DNA from: Streptomyces sp. NBC_01353
GTDB lineage: Bacteria > Actinomycetota > Actinomycetes > Streptomycetales > Streptomycetaceae
Reading direction: 5' to 3'
DNA length: 64,000 nucleotides
Assembly (NCBI RefSeq): GCF_036237275.1
Contig: NZ_CP108352.1
Coordinates: 3,844,001-3,908,000, forward strand
Numbering within the stretch: the first letter of the stretch is position 1; every line of letters starts with the position of its first letter. The notes under the pieces were generated by a model. That model was not told where the DNA came from. It saw nothing but the letters and a program-made list of their open reading frames with translations, and made no database searches. Shown here in pieces: positions 47,396-56,430 of this stretch. Position numbers and translations under genes: made by a program.

Positions 47396-48420
47396 GCCGC
47401 GGCCTCCGCCTCGTCGGCGGCGCCCTCGGGGGTGTCCGCGCGGACCGGGTCGGACATCGCGGCGAGGATGCGCCGGGCGCCCTCGAAGGGCTCCCGGGCA
47501 TGTGCCGTGATCATGTTCTCGACGACCAGGACGTCGCCCTGCTCCCAGTCGAAGCCGGTGGTCTCGGCGGTGAAGGCGGCCCGCAGCTCGGCCAGGGTCT
47601 CGTCCTCGATCGGGGTGCCGTCGCCGTAGTACGTGTTGTACGGCAGGTCCTCCTCGTCCAGCGCCTCGCGCAGCCCGGTACTGACCTCCTCCGGCAACGA
47701 GGTGATGTGGAAGAAGACCGCGTGGTTGAACCAGGTGCGCTCGCCGCTCACCGGGTGGGTGTGGATCGCGGGGCGGGTCTGGCGGGTGCGGAGCTGGCCG
47801 CCCTCCACCCACTCGACGGAGATTCCGGCGCTCGCGCAGTACGCGGCGACCTGCTCCGGGTCCTCCGTCTGGAACGCCTCCTGCCAGGACAGGCTGATGC
47901 CGGGGATGTAGTTGCGTACGTACTGCACGCCGAGACGCTCGAACTTCTCGACCGTCTCGGGACGCAGCGAGGCGAGCACCCGCCGGGAGTTCGCGAGCGG
48001 GGTGCGTCCACCGCGGGTGGCGGGCTTCTCGCAGCAGAAGACGATCCGCATCGGCCAGTTGTCCGTGTACGACTGCTCGTTGTGCAGCAGGATGTGCTGG
48101 TCGGCGGGGTACTCGGTGGACGTGTAGATGCCGTCCGACACCTCGGTACGGGGCGAGGAACGCTCGCCGTACTCCAGCACCCGGTCGGACAGGGCGTCCA
48201 TCACGGAGCGGAAATCGGCGGAGCCGCCGACCGCGAAGTCGCGGAAGAGGACCGCGCCGGCCCGCACGGCGAGGTCGTCGACGAGCGGCCGGTTGGCGCG
48301 GATCCAGGCGGCGAGATCCGTGCCGGGCGTGGCCGCGCGGACGAGCGCCGGCAGCGTCCGGCCGTCCTCCCATTCCTGGGGCGCGGCCGGTGCGGCCTGC
48401 GGGTCATGCACGAGTGTCAT
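47392..48420 (-). CDS. TauD/TfdA (SyrP-like) Fe(II)/2-oxoglutarate oxygenase 2
   Basis: A 342-residue paralogue of the preceding oxygenase. The iron ligands are in ILLHNEQSYTDNW and ITAHAREPFEGARRILAAM, and the family core TEYPADQHILLHNEQS is well kept. It starts 17 bases inside the thioesterase gene. Three oxygenases in one NRPS cluster point to extensive beta-hydroxylation of the peptide. The C-terminus is rich in Ala and Glu (EGAADEAEAAA), unlike its partner. Confidence 0.9.
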   Translation of the reverse strand: MTLVHDPQAAPAAPQEWEDGRTLPALVRAATPGTDLAAWIRANRPLVDDLAVRAGAVLFRDFAVGGSADFRSVMDALSDRVLEYGERSSPRTEVSDGIYTSTEYPADQHILLHNEQSYTDNWPMRIVFCCEKPATRGGRTPLANSRRVLASLRPETVEKFERLGVQYVRNYIPGISLSWQEAFQTEDPEQVAAYCASAGISVEWVEGGQLRTRQTRPAIHTHPVSGERTWFNHAVFFHITSLPEEVSTGLREALDEEDLPYNTYYGDGTPIEDETLAELRAAFTAETTGFDWEQGDVLVVENMITAHAREPFEGARRILAAMSDPVRADTPEGAADEAEAAA

Positions 48421-49219
48421 CTGAGATCTCCAGATCGGTGGGAAGGGCCAGGCGCGGCAGCAGTTCCGCGATCAGCTCGGCCGGCCGGTCCTTGAGGTGG
48501 AAGTGGCCGCCGGGCCGGGTGATCAGGGCGAAGTCGCCGTCGGTCAGCTCGCCCCAGGCGCGGGCCTGGTCCGGGGTGTGCCCGGTCTCCCGGTCGCCGC
48601 GTACCGCCGTGATCGGGCAGGAGAGGACGGGCAGTTCGCGGGGGCGGTACGTCTCGATGAGCCGGTAGTCGCTGCGCAGCGGGCCCAGCACCAGTTCCAG
48701 GAGCTCGGGGTGGTCGAGGACGGCGTCGTCGATGCCGCCCAGTTCCCTGATCCGGTCCAGGAACGCGGCGTCGTCCAGGGTGTGGACGGTGCCGGGCTCC
48801 CTGGTGCCCGGGGCGCCGTGACTGGAGACGACGAGGTGGTGGAGCGGGTGGCCCCGCCCCTCCAGACGCCGGGCCACCTCGTAGGCGAGCGAGGCGCCCA
48901 TGCTGTGGCCGAAGAGGACCAGGGGCAGGTCGCGCACCGGGAGCAGTGCCTCGGCGACCTGGTCGGCGAGCTCGTGGAGCTCGGTGACGTACGGGTCGGC
49001 CATCCGGCTCTCGCGGCCCGGGTACTGGACCACCCGGTGGTCGTAGGCGGTGGGCAGCAGGTCCGTCCAGGGGCGGAAGAAGCTGGCCCAGCCGCCGGCG
49101 TGCGGCAGGCAGACCAGCCGGACCGCCGCGGAAGCGGCGGCCGGCCGGAAGCTGCGCAGCCACAGCTCCTGCGGGGAGGTGACGCGAACGGCGGGGCGGC
49201 CCGCCATCGGGTACGTCAT
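48404..49219 (-). CDS. Type II thioesterase (editing enzyme for NRPS)
   Basis: A 271-residue alpha/beta hydrolase of the GrsT/TE-II type. The nucleophile elbow GHSMGASLAYEVA carries the catalytic Ser, and the catalytic His lies in PGGHFHLKD near the C-terminus. RLVCLPHAGGWASFFRPW is the family's N-terminal signature. TE-II proteins remove misprimed acyl groups from carrier domains. Since neither NRPS in view has its own thioesterase, it may also help to release the product. The 34-base gap from the NRPS gene shows it is cotranscribed with it. ATG 49207 is an alternative start. Confidence 0.94.
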   Translation of the reverse strand: MTYPMAGRPAVRVTSPQELWLRSFRPAAASAAVRLVCLPHAGGWASFFRPWTDLLPTAYDHRVVQYPGRESRMADPYVTELHELADQVAEALLPVRDLPLVLFGHSMGASLAYEVARRLEGRGHPLHHLVVSSHGAPGTREPGTVHTLDDAAFLDRIRELGGIDDAVLDHPELLELVLGPLRSDYRLIETYRPRELPVLSCPITAVRGDRETGHTPDQARAWGELTDGDFALITRPGGHFHLKDRPAELIAELLPRLALPTDLEISDDTRA

Positions 49220-49253
49220 GGGGTTCGGGCTCCGTCGGATCGTGGGGGCGCGG

Positions 49254-52200
49254 TCAGCCTCGGTACGCGCTGCGGTCGATGCGCGGGATGGGCGCCGCGG
49301 CGGGCGGCGTGGCGCCGTCCTGCTGATCGCCGTCCCGCTGGGCCTGCAGCTGCTCGTCCACGAGGACGGCGAGCGCGGCGACCGTCGGCGCCTGGAGGAA
49401 CTGGCCGATGCGCAGGCCCACTCCGAGGTTGGAGCGGATCCGGGCGATCGCCCGGATCGCGAGCAGGGAGTGGCCGCCCAGGTCGAAGAAGGAGTCGTAC
49501 ACCCCGAGCTTCTCGACCTTGAGAAGCTCCGCGCAGATCTCGGTGACGGCCTCTTCGGTGGGGGTGCGGGGCGCGGTGTGCTCGGGGCCGACGGCCTGGC
49601 GGGTGCCGTCCGGCCGGGGCAGCGCGGACAGGTCCAGCTTGCCGTGGTCGCCCAGCGGCCAGCCGTCGAGGACCATCAGGTGCGCGGGCACCATGGCTTC
49701 GGGGAGACGCTCGCGCAGGTACTCCTGGAGTGCGGGGACGCGGGCGTCGCCGGTGACGTACCCGACGAGCTGCGGCTGTCCATCCTCGTCGGGGCGGGCG
49801 GTGACCAGGGCGCCGGTGAGGTCCGGGTGGGCGCGCAGGACGGCCTCGATCTCACCGGTCTCGACGCGGTTGCCGCGGATCTTCACCTGGTTGTCGGCGC
49901 GGCCGCGGAACTCGATCGTTCCGTCGGGCCGCCAGCAGACCAGGTCGCCCGTGGCGTACAGCCGCTGTCCGGTGGCGAACGGGTGGGGGACGAAGCTCGC
50001 CGCGGTCTGGCCGGGGCGGCCCAGGTAGCCGCGCGCGGTCTGGGCGCCGCCGATGTACAGCTGGCCGGGTACGCCGACCGGCTGGGGGCGGCCGGCGGTG
50101 TCGAGGACGTACAGCTGCACGCCCGGGACGGGGCGGCCGATCGGCACCCGGCCGCCCGGTGCGGCGGCGATCCGCCCGGCGGTGACGTCGATGACGGCCT
50201 CGGTGGGGCCGTACTGGTTGTGCAGTTCGGCGTTCGGGTAGCGCCCGAGGGTCCGTTCGGCGAGGGCGGCCGGCAGCTCCTCGCCGCCGCTGAGCAGCAC
50301 GCGGAGGCTGTCGTGACCGCCGTCGGGGCCGTCGAGGAAGGCCGCGAGCATGGACGGCACGAAGTGGCACAGGGTGATCCGGTGCCGGTCGAGGACCTCG
50401 TGGAGGTACTCGACGTCACGGTGGCCGCCGGGCCGCGCGCTGACCACGGTGGCGCCGGTGACCAGCGGCCACAGCAGCTCCCACAGGGACACGTCGAAGC
50501 CGAGCGGGGTCTTCTGCAGCACCCGGTCGCCTGCGGCGAGCCGGTAGTCGCGCTGCATGCCGTGCAGGCGGTTGAGCAGGCCCCGGTGGGTGTTCACGAC
50601 ACCCTTGGGCCGGCCGGTCGAGCCGGAGGTGAACAGGACGTACGCGGCGGAGTCCGCGGCCGTGCGGGCGGGCTCCGGGCGGTGGCCGGGCCTGCGTGCC
50701 ACCTCGCTGCCGGAGATGTCCAGGCGTCGCTGCCCCGGGAAGTGGCCGACGAGGTCGGCGGTGGTGACGACGAGGGCGGGGGTGCCGTCCTCGACGAGCT
50801 GGTCGAGACGCGCCTTGGGGTAGTCGGGGTCGAGCGGCAGGTAGACCGCGCCGGCCTTGAACACGCCGAGGACGGCGGGGAGCAGTTCGGCACCGCGGTG
50901 CAGACAGACCGCGACCCGGTCCTCGGACCCGATGCCCCGTTCGGCCAGCAGGTGGGCCACCTGGTTGGCGCGACGGTCCAGCTCGGCGTAGGTGAGGCTC
51001 TCACCGGTGCCGTCGATCTCCACGGCGACGGCGTCGGGGGTGGCGTCGACCTGCGCCTCGAACCACTGCGGCAGCGCGGGGCCGGTCAGCTCCTCGGTGT
51101 CGGCGTTGCTGAACTCCCGCACCACCTGGGTCAGTTCGGTGTCGCCGAGGACCGGGAGGGTGTCGACCGGCCGGTCGGGGTGGGCCGCGCCGGCGGCGAG
51201 GACGGTCTCGAGGGCGGACGCCAGGCGGCCGGCGGTGGCCCGGTCGTACAGCTCGGTGGAGTACTCCAGCCAGCCCGCGAGGCCGCCCTCGCCGTCCGGC
51301 GCGAGCTGGACGGAGAGGTCGCAGCGCACGGTGCCGACCAGGGCGGGCAGGACCTGGCAGTCGAGGCCGGGGGCGGAGAAGGCCACCGGGGGCGTGTTGT
51401 GCAGGGCCAGCCAGTGGCGCGCCAGCGCGGTCTGGCCGGAGACGTCGCGATCGGCCTTGAGCTCGTGGACGATCCGCTCGAAGGGAACGTCCTGGTGCTC
51501 CTGCGCACGGTTGCACACGTCACGGGCGCGCAGCAGCAGGGAGCGGAACGTGTCGCCCGGCTCCTGACGTACGCGCAGCGGCAGGGTGTTCACGAAGAAG
51601 CCGACGACGTCCTCGAGTTCGGCGCGACGGCGGCCGGCCATCGGGGTGCCGACGATCACGTCCTCGTCGCCCGACCAGCGGCCGAGCACCGTCGACCAGG
51701 CGGCGACCAGCGCCGCGAAGAGGGTGGCCTGGGCCTCGTCGGTGAGCCCGCGCAGCCGGGCGACCAGCTCGGGCGGAAGGGTGATGGGGGCGGTGGCGCC
51801 CGCGTAGCTGCGGTCCGCCGGGCGGGGCCGGTCGGTCGGTACGTCGTTGGCGGGCAGGTCGGCGAGCTCCGCGCGCCAGAAGTCCAGCTGCTCGTCGAGG
51901 ACTCCCTGCTCCCCTCGCTCCCGCTGCCAGACGGCGAAGTCGGCGTACTGGAGGGAGGGTTCGAGCAGCTTGGGCTCCTCGCCGCCGGCCAGCGCGGCGT
52001 AGGCGGCTCCCAGTTCGCCCATCAGCAGGCCGAGCGACCAGCCGTCGACGACGATGTGGTGCACGCACAGGACGAGGACCCACTCGGGCTCCTCGGCGTC
52101 GGTCACCTTCAGCAGGGCGGCGCGCAGCAGCGGCGGCTTCGCGAGGTCGAACCCCTCGGAGGCGGTCCGGGTCACCTCGGCCGTCACGCCGTCGCCGGTG

Positions 52201-52565
52201 ACCTCCCGGACCGGAAGCTCCAGGGGGAAGCTGCCGGCCGGGTGGACGACCTGCTCGACCCGGTCGCCCTGCTCCTCGATGCCCGTCCGCAGGACCTCGT
52301 GGCGGTCGATCAGGAACTCCAGGGAGCGCCGCAGCGCCTCGGCGTCCAGGTCGCCGCGCAGCCGCAGCGCACCGGAGCCGACGTACATGGCGGAGCCGGG
52401 CTGCATCCGCTCGACGACGTAGAGGCGCTCCTGCCCGAAGGACAGTTCGGCGCGGGTCGGGTCGCCGCCGCGGCGCGGGATGCGGTCCGCGGCCCGGCCG
52501 GCGCCGGCTTCATCCAGCAGCTTGTCGAGGAGCCGCAGCTGCTCGGGCGAGAACGGGGTGCTCAA
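49254..52565 (-). CDS. Nonribosomal peptide synthetase, C-A-PCP module
   Basis: A single-module NRPS of 1103 residues. Condensation domain (residues about 38-460) with CVHHIVVDGWSLGLLM as active-site HHxxxDG; adenylation domain (residues about 490-970) with LFTSGSTGRPKGV, NQYGPTE, YRTGD-type YATGDLV and GDHGKLDLSALP; peptidyl carrier domain (about 990-1060) with DSFFDLGGHSLLAIR. Reading the specificity positions against GrsA by eye gives D-V-W-H-L-G-Q-I-D plus the A10 Lys, which is close to serine codes (D-V-W-H-L-S-L-I-D-K), so serine or a related small polar residue is likely. No thioesterase domain follows. The tail IPRIDRSAYRG resembles a linker to a further condensation domain, so another protein probably extends the chain. 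Confidence 0.95.
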   Translation of the reverse strand: MSTPFSPEQLRLLDKLLDEAGAGRAADRIPRRGGDPTRAELSFGQERLYVVERMQPGSAMYVGSGALRLRGDLDAEALRRSLEFLIDRHEVLRTGIEEQGDRVEQVVHPAGSFPLELPVREVTGDGVTAEVTRTASEGFDLAKPPLLRAALLKVTDAEEPEWVLVLCVHHIVVDGWSLGLLMGELGAAYAALAGGEEPKLLEPSLQYADFAVWQRERGEQGVLDEQLDFWRAELADLPANDVPTDRPRPADRSYAGATAPITLPPELVARLRGLTDEAQATLFAALVAAWSTVLGRWSGDEDVIVGTPMAGRRRAELEDVVGFFVNTLPLRVRQEPGDTFRSLLLRARDVCNRAQEHQDVPFERIVHELKADRDVSGQTALARHWLALHNTPPVAFSAPGLDCQVLPALVGTVRCDLSVQLAPDGEGGLAGWLEYSTELYDRATAGRLASALETVLAAGAAHPDRPVDTLPVLGDTELTQVVREFSNADTEELTGPALPQWFEAQVDATPDAVAVEIDGTGESLTYAELDRRANQVAHLLAERGIGSEDRVAVCLHRGAELLPAVLGVFKAGAVYLPLDPDYPKARLDQLVEDGTPALVVTTADLVGHFPGQRRLDISGSEVARRPGHRPEPARTAADSAAYVLFTSGSTGRPKGVVNTHRGLLNRLHGMQRDYRLAAGDRVLQKTPLGFDVSLWELLWPLVTGATVVSARPGGHRDVEYLHEVLDRHRITLCHFVPSMLAAFLDGPDGGHDSLRVLLSGGEELPAALAERTLGRYPNAELHNQYGPTEAVIDVTAGRIAAAPGGRVPIGRPVPGVQLYVLDTAGRPQPVGVPGQLYIGGAQTARGYLGRPGQTAASFVPHPFATGQRLYATGDLVCWRPDGTIEFRGRADNQVKIRGNRVETGEIEAVLRAHPDLTGALVTARPDEDGQPQLVGYVTGDARVPALQEYLRERLPEAMVPAHLMVLDGWPLGDHGKLDLSALPRPDGTRQAVGPEHTAPRTPTEEAVTEICAELLKVEKLGVYDSFFDLGGHSLLAIRAIARIRSNLGVGLRIGQFLQAPTVAALAVLVDEQLQAQRDGDQQDGATPPAAAPIPRIDRSAYRG

Positions 52566-52648
52566 GGGAATCCTCCGTGGAACGACGATGACGACGGGAC
52601 GGCGGGGCGGGGGATCCGCGCCGGCGGGCGGCGCGGACGGCGCCGGCA

Positions 52649-52780
52649 GCCGGGCGGGGACCCCTCCCGGAGGCCGGGCGGGGGCCTCTCCCGGCGGCCG
52701 GGCGGAGACCTGTCCCGGAGGCCGGGCGGGGACCTCTCCCGGAGGCCGGGCGGGGACCTCTCCCGGCAGCCGGGCGGGGC
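52649..52780. repeat. 24-bp tandem repeat between mbtH and the NRPS gene
   Basis: Five complete copies plus a half copy with a strict 24-bp period, each starting GCCGGGCGG, copies differing at up to five positions. They fill most of the 225-base space between MbtH and the NRPS start, in what should be transcribed leader. No spacer sequences occur, so it is not a CRISPR array. Confidence 0.9.
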
Positions 52781-52790
52781 GGCGGGCCGG

Positions 52791-53009
52791 TCAGCCGGCC
52801 GACGCCGCCATCTCCTCGCGCAGGCTCAGCGGACGCATGTCCGTCCACACCTCGTCGATGTGCGCCAGGCACTCCTCTCGGGTGCCGGCCGTTCCCTCGG
52901 TCCGCCAGCCGGCGGGCGGTTCGGCGTCCGCACGCCAGATGGAGTACTGGAGTTCGTCGTTGACCACGACGCGGTACTCGGGCTGCTGCTCGCTGCGCTC
53001 GTCGGACAT
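52791..53009 (-). CDS. MbtH-family protein
   Basis: A 72-residue MbtH-like protein that binds adenylation domains and is needed for their activity or solubility. Family residues are visible: NDELQYSIWRAD, PPAGWRTEG and ECLAHIDEVWTDMRPLSLRE. ATG 53009 is chosen for the usual short N-terminus (MSDERSEQQPEYRVVVNDE). It precedes the C-A-PCP gene in the same direction, separated from it by tandem repeats. The 130 bases between it and the LuxR gene contain no other feature I can name. Confidence 0.95.
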   Translation of the reverse strand: MSDERSEQQPEYRVVVNDELQYSIWRADAEPPAGWRTEGTAGTREECLAHIDEVWTDMRPLSLREEMAASAG

Positions 53010-53139
53010 GGGTGTTCCCTCTCGCTCGACTGGGGCCAGTTGACGCGGGCGGGCCGATGCTCCGCCGCGCACCGGGGCCGTCGAGGGTGGTGAACGCCGT
53101 CGGGCGGTGCGATGCGCCTTCCGGCGCACCCCACCTTGT

Positions 53140-55551
53140 TCACCAGGCGACTTGCGGCTGCAGGCTCCGGTGCTCGTAAGTCAACCCGGGGGCGGTCGCT
53201 TTGTAATGTCGGGGCTTCTCCTGATGCGCGGCCGGCCGGGCGGTCGCGTGGTGCGGGCCCTGCCCCTTGCGTTCGGAGCGGCCGACGACGGCGGCGACCT
53301 CGGCCCTCGACGACACGACGAGCTTGCGGAAGATCCGTCCGAGGTGGGTCTCCACCGTCTTGTGGCTCAGTTCCAGGGCGCGCGCGATCTGCTGGTTGGT
53401 GCGCCCGCCACTGACGAGTACGGCGATCTCCAGCTCCCGCTTGCTGAGCGCGGCGAGGCCCGGCTCGGCCTCGGCGGGCGTGAGGACCGGCGCCGGGCTC
53501 GGTGTCCGGGGCCCACGCAGGGCCGCGGCCACCTCGGACTTGAGTTCCAGGGCGAGGCCCAGCAGGTACGGGGAGTCGACGGCGGCGGCGTTCGTCTCGG
53601 CGCACGCGGCGTGCCGTACGGCTCCGGCCAGGTCGCCGGCTTCGAGCTGGAGGCGGGCCATGGCCATGGCCAGTTGCGGGACGGCACCGGTCAGGCGGCG
53701 AGCCTCGGCGATGCGCAGACTGCGGCCGAAGTGCAGGGCGGCCGCCTCGGCCCGGCCCAGCGCGGACTCGGTGGCGGCGAGCCAGTACAGGCCGTCGAGA
53801 TGGCGGACGGCGACACCGTCGGGAAGCGTGTCGAGGAGCGGGGCCGCCCGGTCGGCGTACTCCCGGGCCCGGTCGCCGGCCCCGGAGCGTACGGCGGCGG
53901 CGGCGAGCAGCGCGAGGAGACGGCCGCGTTCGGCCAGGGGCAGGTCTCCGAGCGGGGGTTCCGTGACGGCGCCGTCGGCGACGCCGGGTCCCTCGCCCGT
54001 CTCCAGGGCGTGGGCCAGGCGCTCGCCGAGGAGCCGGGCGTGGGCCCGCGTCTCGTGGGCGCCCGGGAGCCGGGAGGCCGCATCCAGTTCGGCGAGGGCC
54101 GCGCCGTGGTCGCCGAGCAACCGCCAGATGCGCGCGCGGCAGCGGTGCGCGGCGGCGGACGTGTCGGGGACGGGGGCTCCGGAGACGGGGCCTCCGAGGG
54201 CGGGCGCTCCGGGAACGGCGGAGGTGGTGAGCGTGGCGAGGCTCTCCCGGAGACGGCCGGTCAGGGCGAGCGCACGACCGAGCAGCAGCCGGGTGCGCGC
54301 GGTCCGCCCGGAGTCCGCGTCCAGCTCCATCGCGGTACGGGCCCATGCCGCGGCCTGGACGGGGTCCTGCCACAGCCGCTCGGCGGCCGCGGTGAGCAGG
54401 ACGCCCGCGCCGGCCGCGTCGCCCTCGACGGCGCTGTGCTCCAGGTGCCGGGCGAGCGGTACGGAGGCGCTGTCCCGCGGGGCGAGCAGAGCGGTGGCCC
54501 GTTCGTGGGCGCCCTGGAGCCAGCCGGACCCGGCGGACTGGTAGGCGGCGGCGCGCAGCAGCGGGTTGCGGAAGCGCAGCCCGCGCGCGAGGGCGGTGCC
54601 GTGGACCAGGTCCTCGCGCAGCAGTTCGTCCAGCGCGGCGCGCAGGGCGGCGCCGTCCAGCTGGGCGACCCGGCCGAGGGCGGCCACGTCGAAGGGTTCG
54701 CCGAGCACGGCGGCGGAGCGGGCCGCCAGCCAGCCCGTGGGCGTGAGACCGCGGAAGTCGCGCAGACAGTCGGTGAGGACCTCGATGGGGAGGGGGAAGG
54801 CGGTGCTGCCGCAGTGGTCGGGCACCGCGCGCAGGGCGGCGAAGGCCCGCAGGAGTCCGGGGTTGCCGGCGGCCTCCGCCAGCAGGGTCTCGCAGTGGAC
54901 CCTGCTGAGGTCGTCGGGCAGCAGCGAGAGCGCCTGCTCCTCGCTGAGGGGCGCGGTGGGTGTGCGCCTCAGGCGCCCGTGGGCGGCGGCCTCCGCGAGC
55001 AGGCTCCGGAGCATGCCGTCGCCCTGGCGGGGGCGATGGGCGATCGCGAGCACGATCCGCCCGACGGGCGGATGGCCGAGCAGATGGGAGAGGAGGTCGA
55101 GCGAGGCGCTGTCGGCCCGGTGGCCGTCGTCGAGCGTGATGAGGAGGGGCTGCTCGGCGGCCAGCGCCTCCAGCAGCGCGTGCAACGCGCGTAGAGCGTG
55201 ATAGCGATCGGACGGCGTGTCCGTGAGCGGGGGCGCCGCGGCGGCGAGCGCCGGGAAGACGCCGGCGAGCCGGGCGACGTGATGGCGGGCGGGCCCGGCC
55301 AGGGCGTCGGTGTCGAAGCGGACGAGGAGGTCGTCCAGGGCGTCGACGAAGATGCCGTACGGGACGGCGGAGAGGGTGGTCGTCGCGTGGCCGGAGGCGG
55401 TGCGCCAGCCGTGGGCGGCCGCGTCGCGGGTGAGCTGGTTCAGGAGGGAGGTCTTGCCACTCCATCGCTCGCCCGGTATCTCCACCACGGTGAGGCGGGG
55501 GGACGGTTCGTCCGATGCCTCGAAAAGGGATTCCGCGGTCACCGGATCCAT
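53140..55551 (-). CDS. LuxR regulator of the large ATP-binding (LAL) type
   Basis: An 803-residue regulator, somewhat shorter than the usual 900 or more residues. The P-loop reads GERWSGKTSLL (residues about 27-37), Walker B-like LLITLDDGHRAD is near residue 140, a TPR-like helical middle part follows, and LSKRELEIAVLVSGGRTNQQIARALELSHKTVETHLGRIFRKL is the C-terminal LuxR helix-turn-helix near residues 695-740. The last 40 residues are a basic, unstructured tail. It is preceded in the same direction by the small secreted-peptide gene (153 bases between) and lies just upstream of mbtH. It is probably the pathway activator of the lipopeptide cluster. Confidence 0.92.
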   Translation of the reverse strand: MDPVTAESLFEASDEPSPRLTVVEIPGERWSGKTSLLNQLTRDAAAHGWRTASGHATTTLSAVPYGIFVDALDDLLVRFDTDALAGPARHHVARLAGVFPALAAAAPPLTDTPSDRYHALRALHALLEALAAEQPLLITLDDGHRADSASLDLLSHLLGHPPVGRIVLAIAHRPRQGDGMLRSLLAEAAAHGRLRRTPTAPLSEEQALSLLPDDLSRVHCETLLAEAAGNPGLLRAFAALRAVPDHCGSTAFPLPIEVLTDCLRDFRGLTPTGWLAARSAAVLGEPFDVAALGRVAQLDGAALRAALDELLREDLVHGTALARGLRFRNPLLRAAAYQSAGSGWLQGAHERATALLAPRDSASVPLARHLEHSAVEGDAAGAGVLLTAAAERLWQDPVQAAAWARTAMELDADSGRTARTRLLLGRALALTGRLRESLATLTTSAVPGAPALGGPVSGAPVPDTSAAAHRCRARIWRLLGDHGAALAELDAASRLPGAHETRAHARLLGERLAHALETGEGPGVADGAVTEPPLGDLPLAERGRLLALLAAAAVRSGAGDRAREYADRAAPLLDTLPDGVAVRHLDGLYWLAATESALGRAEAAALHFGRSLRIAEARRLTGAVPQLAMAMARLQLEAGDLAGAVRHAACAETNAAAVDSPYLLGLALELKSEVAAALRGPRTPSPAPVLTPAEAEPGLAALSKRELEIAVLVSGGRTNQQIARALELSHKTVETHLGRIFRKLVVSSRAEVAAVVGRSERKGQGPHHATARPAAHQEKPRHYKATAPGLTYEHRSLQPQVAW

Positions 55552-55704
55552 CTTTCCTCGGTGTTGTCGTTCTTCTGGTCGGTTGCATCGAATGCGATCG
55601 CACGGACGTCGGACAAGGCAATCGCCTTTCGGTCTCTTGCGTGGCTCTGGGTGCCGATCCCGAATTCCCCGGCGTGGGCCTTCTCGAATTCCCGCGCCTG
55701 TTTC

Positions 55705-55881
55705 CTACTGCCAGCCGAGGGTGTCCCGGGCGGCCGTCGTGGCGGTCGTGGTGGGGGCCTCGGAGGCCACGGCAGCGGTCGGGGCGGCGGGACCGTCCTG
55801 GGCCGCGGCGGAGAGCCCGGCGGAGGAGACGAGGACGGTCAGGACGGCGGCGGCGAGGCGGGCGGCGAAGGTCTTCGACAT
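55705..55881 (-). CDS. 58-residue secreted peptide precursor ending DTLGWQ
   Basis: An open frame with a good start: AAGGAG lies six bases before ATG 55881. The translation is MSKTFAARLAAAVLTVLVSS, then AGLSAAAQDGP, a Thr/Ala-rich segment and RDTLGWQ before TAG. Basic N-terminus, long hydrophobic core and an AAA-type cleavage region make a textbook signal peptide, leaving roughly 28 mature residues. GC at third positions supports coding. No enzyme or binding motif is present. The short polar C-terminus DTLGWQ is the sort of conserved end expected for a signalling or matured peptide. It is followed on the same strand by the LAL regulator and preceded by the 106-residue gene, which implies an operon. 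Confidence 0.7.
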   Translation of the reverse strand: MSKTFAARLAAAVLTVLVSSAGLSAAAQDGPAAPTAAVASEAPTTTATTAARDTLGWQ

Positions 55882-56065
55882 GAGGGCTCCTTGGGTGGAC
55901 GGGCGGTGGAAGTGGCCTGTTCCGGTCGGGGGCTCCGGAACGGCCCGGTGGGCTCGTTCCGGGCTCTTCCCGGCCGGCGATCACCATCCTGTCCGCCCCC
56001 CGGCGGTCTTGTCAGCGGTCGGAGGCTGCACGAAGCGGCCTTTGCATAATGCGTCCACCCCTCGG

Positions 56066-56386
56066 CTACTCACGGGCGGGCGGCGCGATCAGCCCCTCGT
56101 AGTACGGCGTCACCAGGGGTGCCTCGCAGCGCAGCAGACGGACGCCGTGGAGGGCGGGATCGAGGCTGATGGCCCGCTCGCAGACCTCCCGGGCGACGGA
56201 CTCGGCGGCGGCCAGCGAGGGCGCCGCCACGAAGAGGCCGAGGACGGGATGAGGCCGGGCATCGGCGTGCAGGGAACCGTGGCGCACACGTTCCTCGGGC
56301 CTTCCGAGCGCGCATACGCGAACGTCGGTGTCCTCGGGTATACCCATCCCCGGCGGCGGTTCGAGGTGGGCGTGAATCAGGTACAT
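56066..56386 (-). CDS. Small conserved-looking protein of the peptide-regulator island
   Basis: A 106-residue cytoplasmic protein beginning MYLIHAHLEPPPG and ending GLIAPPARE, with the segments PHPVLGLFVAAPSLAAAESVAREVC and VRLLRCEAPLVTPYYEG. It has a ferredoxin-like alternation of strands and helices, no membrane helix and no obvious catalytic residues. The start is uncertain: ATG 56386 has GGAGG directly against it, while ATG 56449 lies inside the 36-bp palindrome with no ribosome-binding site, and GTG 56422 lies between. The gene precedes the secreted peptide gene on the same strand and is divergent from the TrmB-LuxR regulator. I recall similar small proteins beside LuxR regulators in streptomycetes but cannot name a function. 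The 184 bases between it and the peptide gene hold nothing I can identify. Confidence 0.65.
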   Translation of the reverse strand: MYLIHAHLEPPPGMGIPEDTDVRVCALGRPEERVRHGSLHADARPHPVLGLFVAAPSLAAAESVAREVCERAISLDPALHGVRLLRCEAPLVTPYYEGLIAPPARE

Positions 56387-56430
56387 CCTCCGACTGTGCC
56401 GGGCGGTGGTCCCTCTCTCCACGAAAACAG

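Noticed and set aside
52649-52780. CRISPR-like repeats
   Set aside because: The 24-bp units are directly adjacent without spacers, and no cas genes are nearby.
53010-53139. Additional small gene between mbtH and the LAL regulator
   Set aside because: No open frame with ribosome-binding site and coding bias in the 130 bases.
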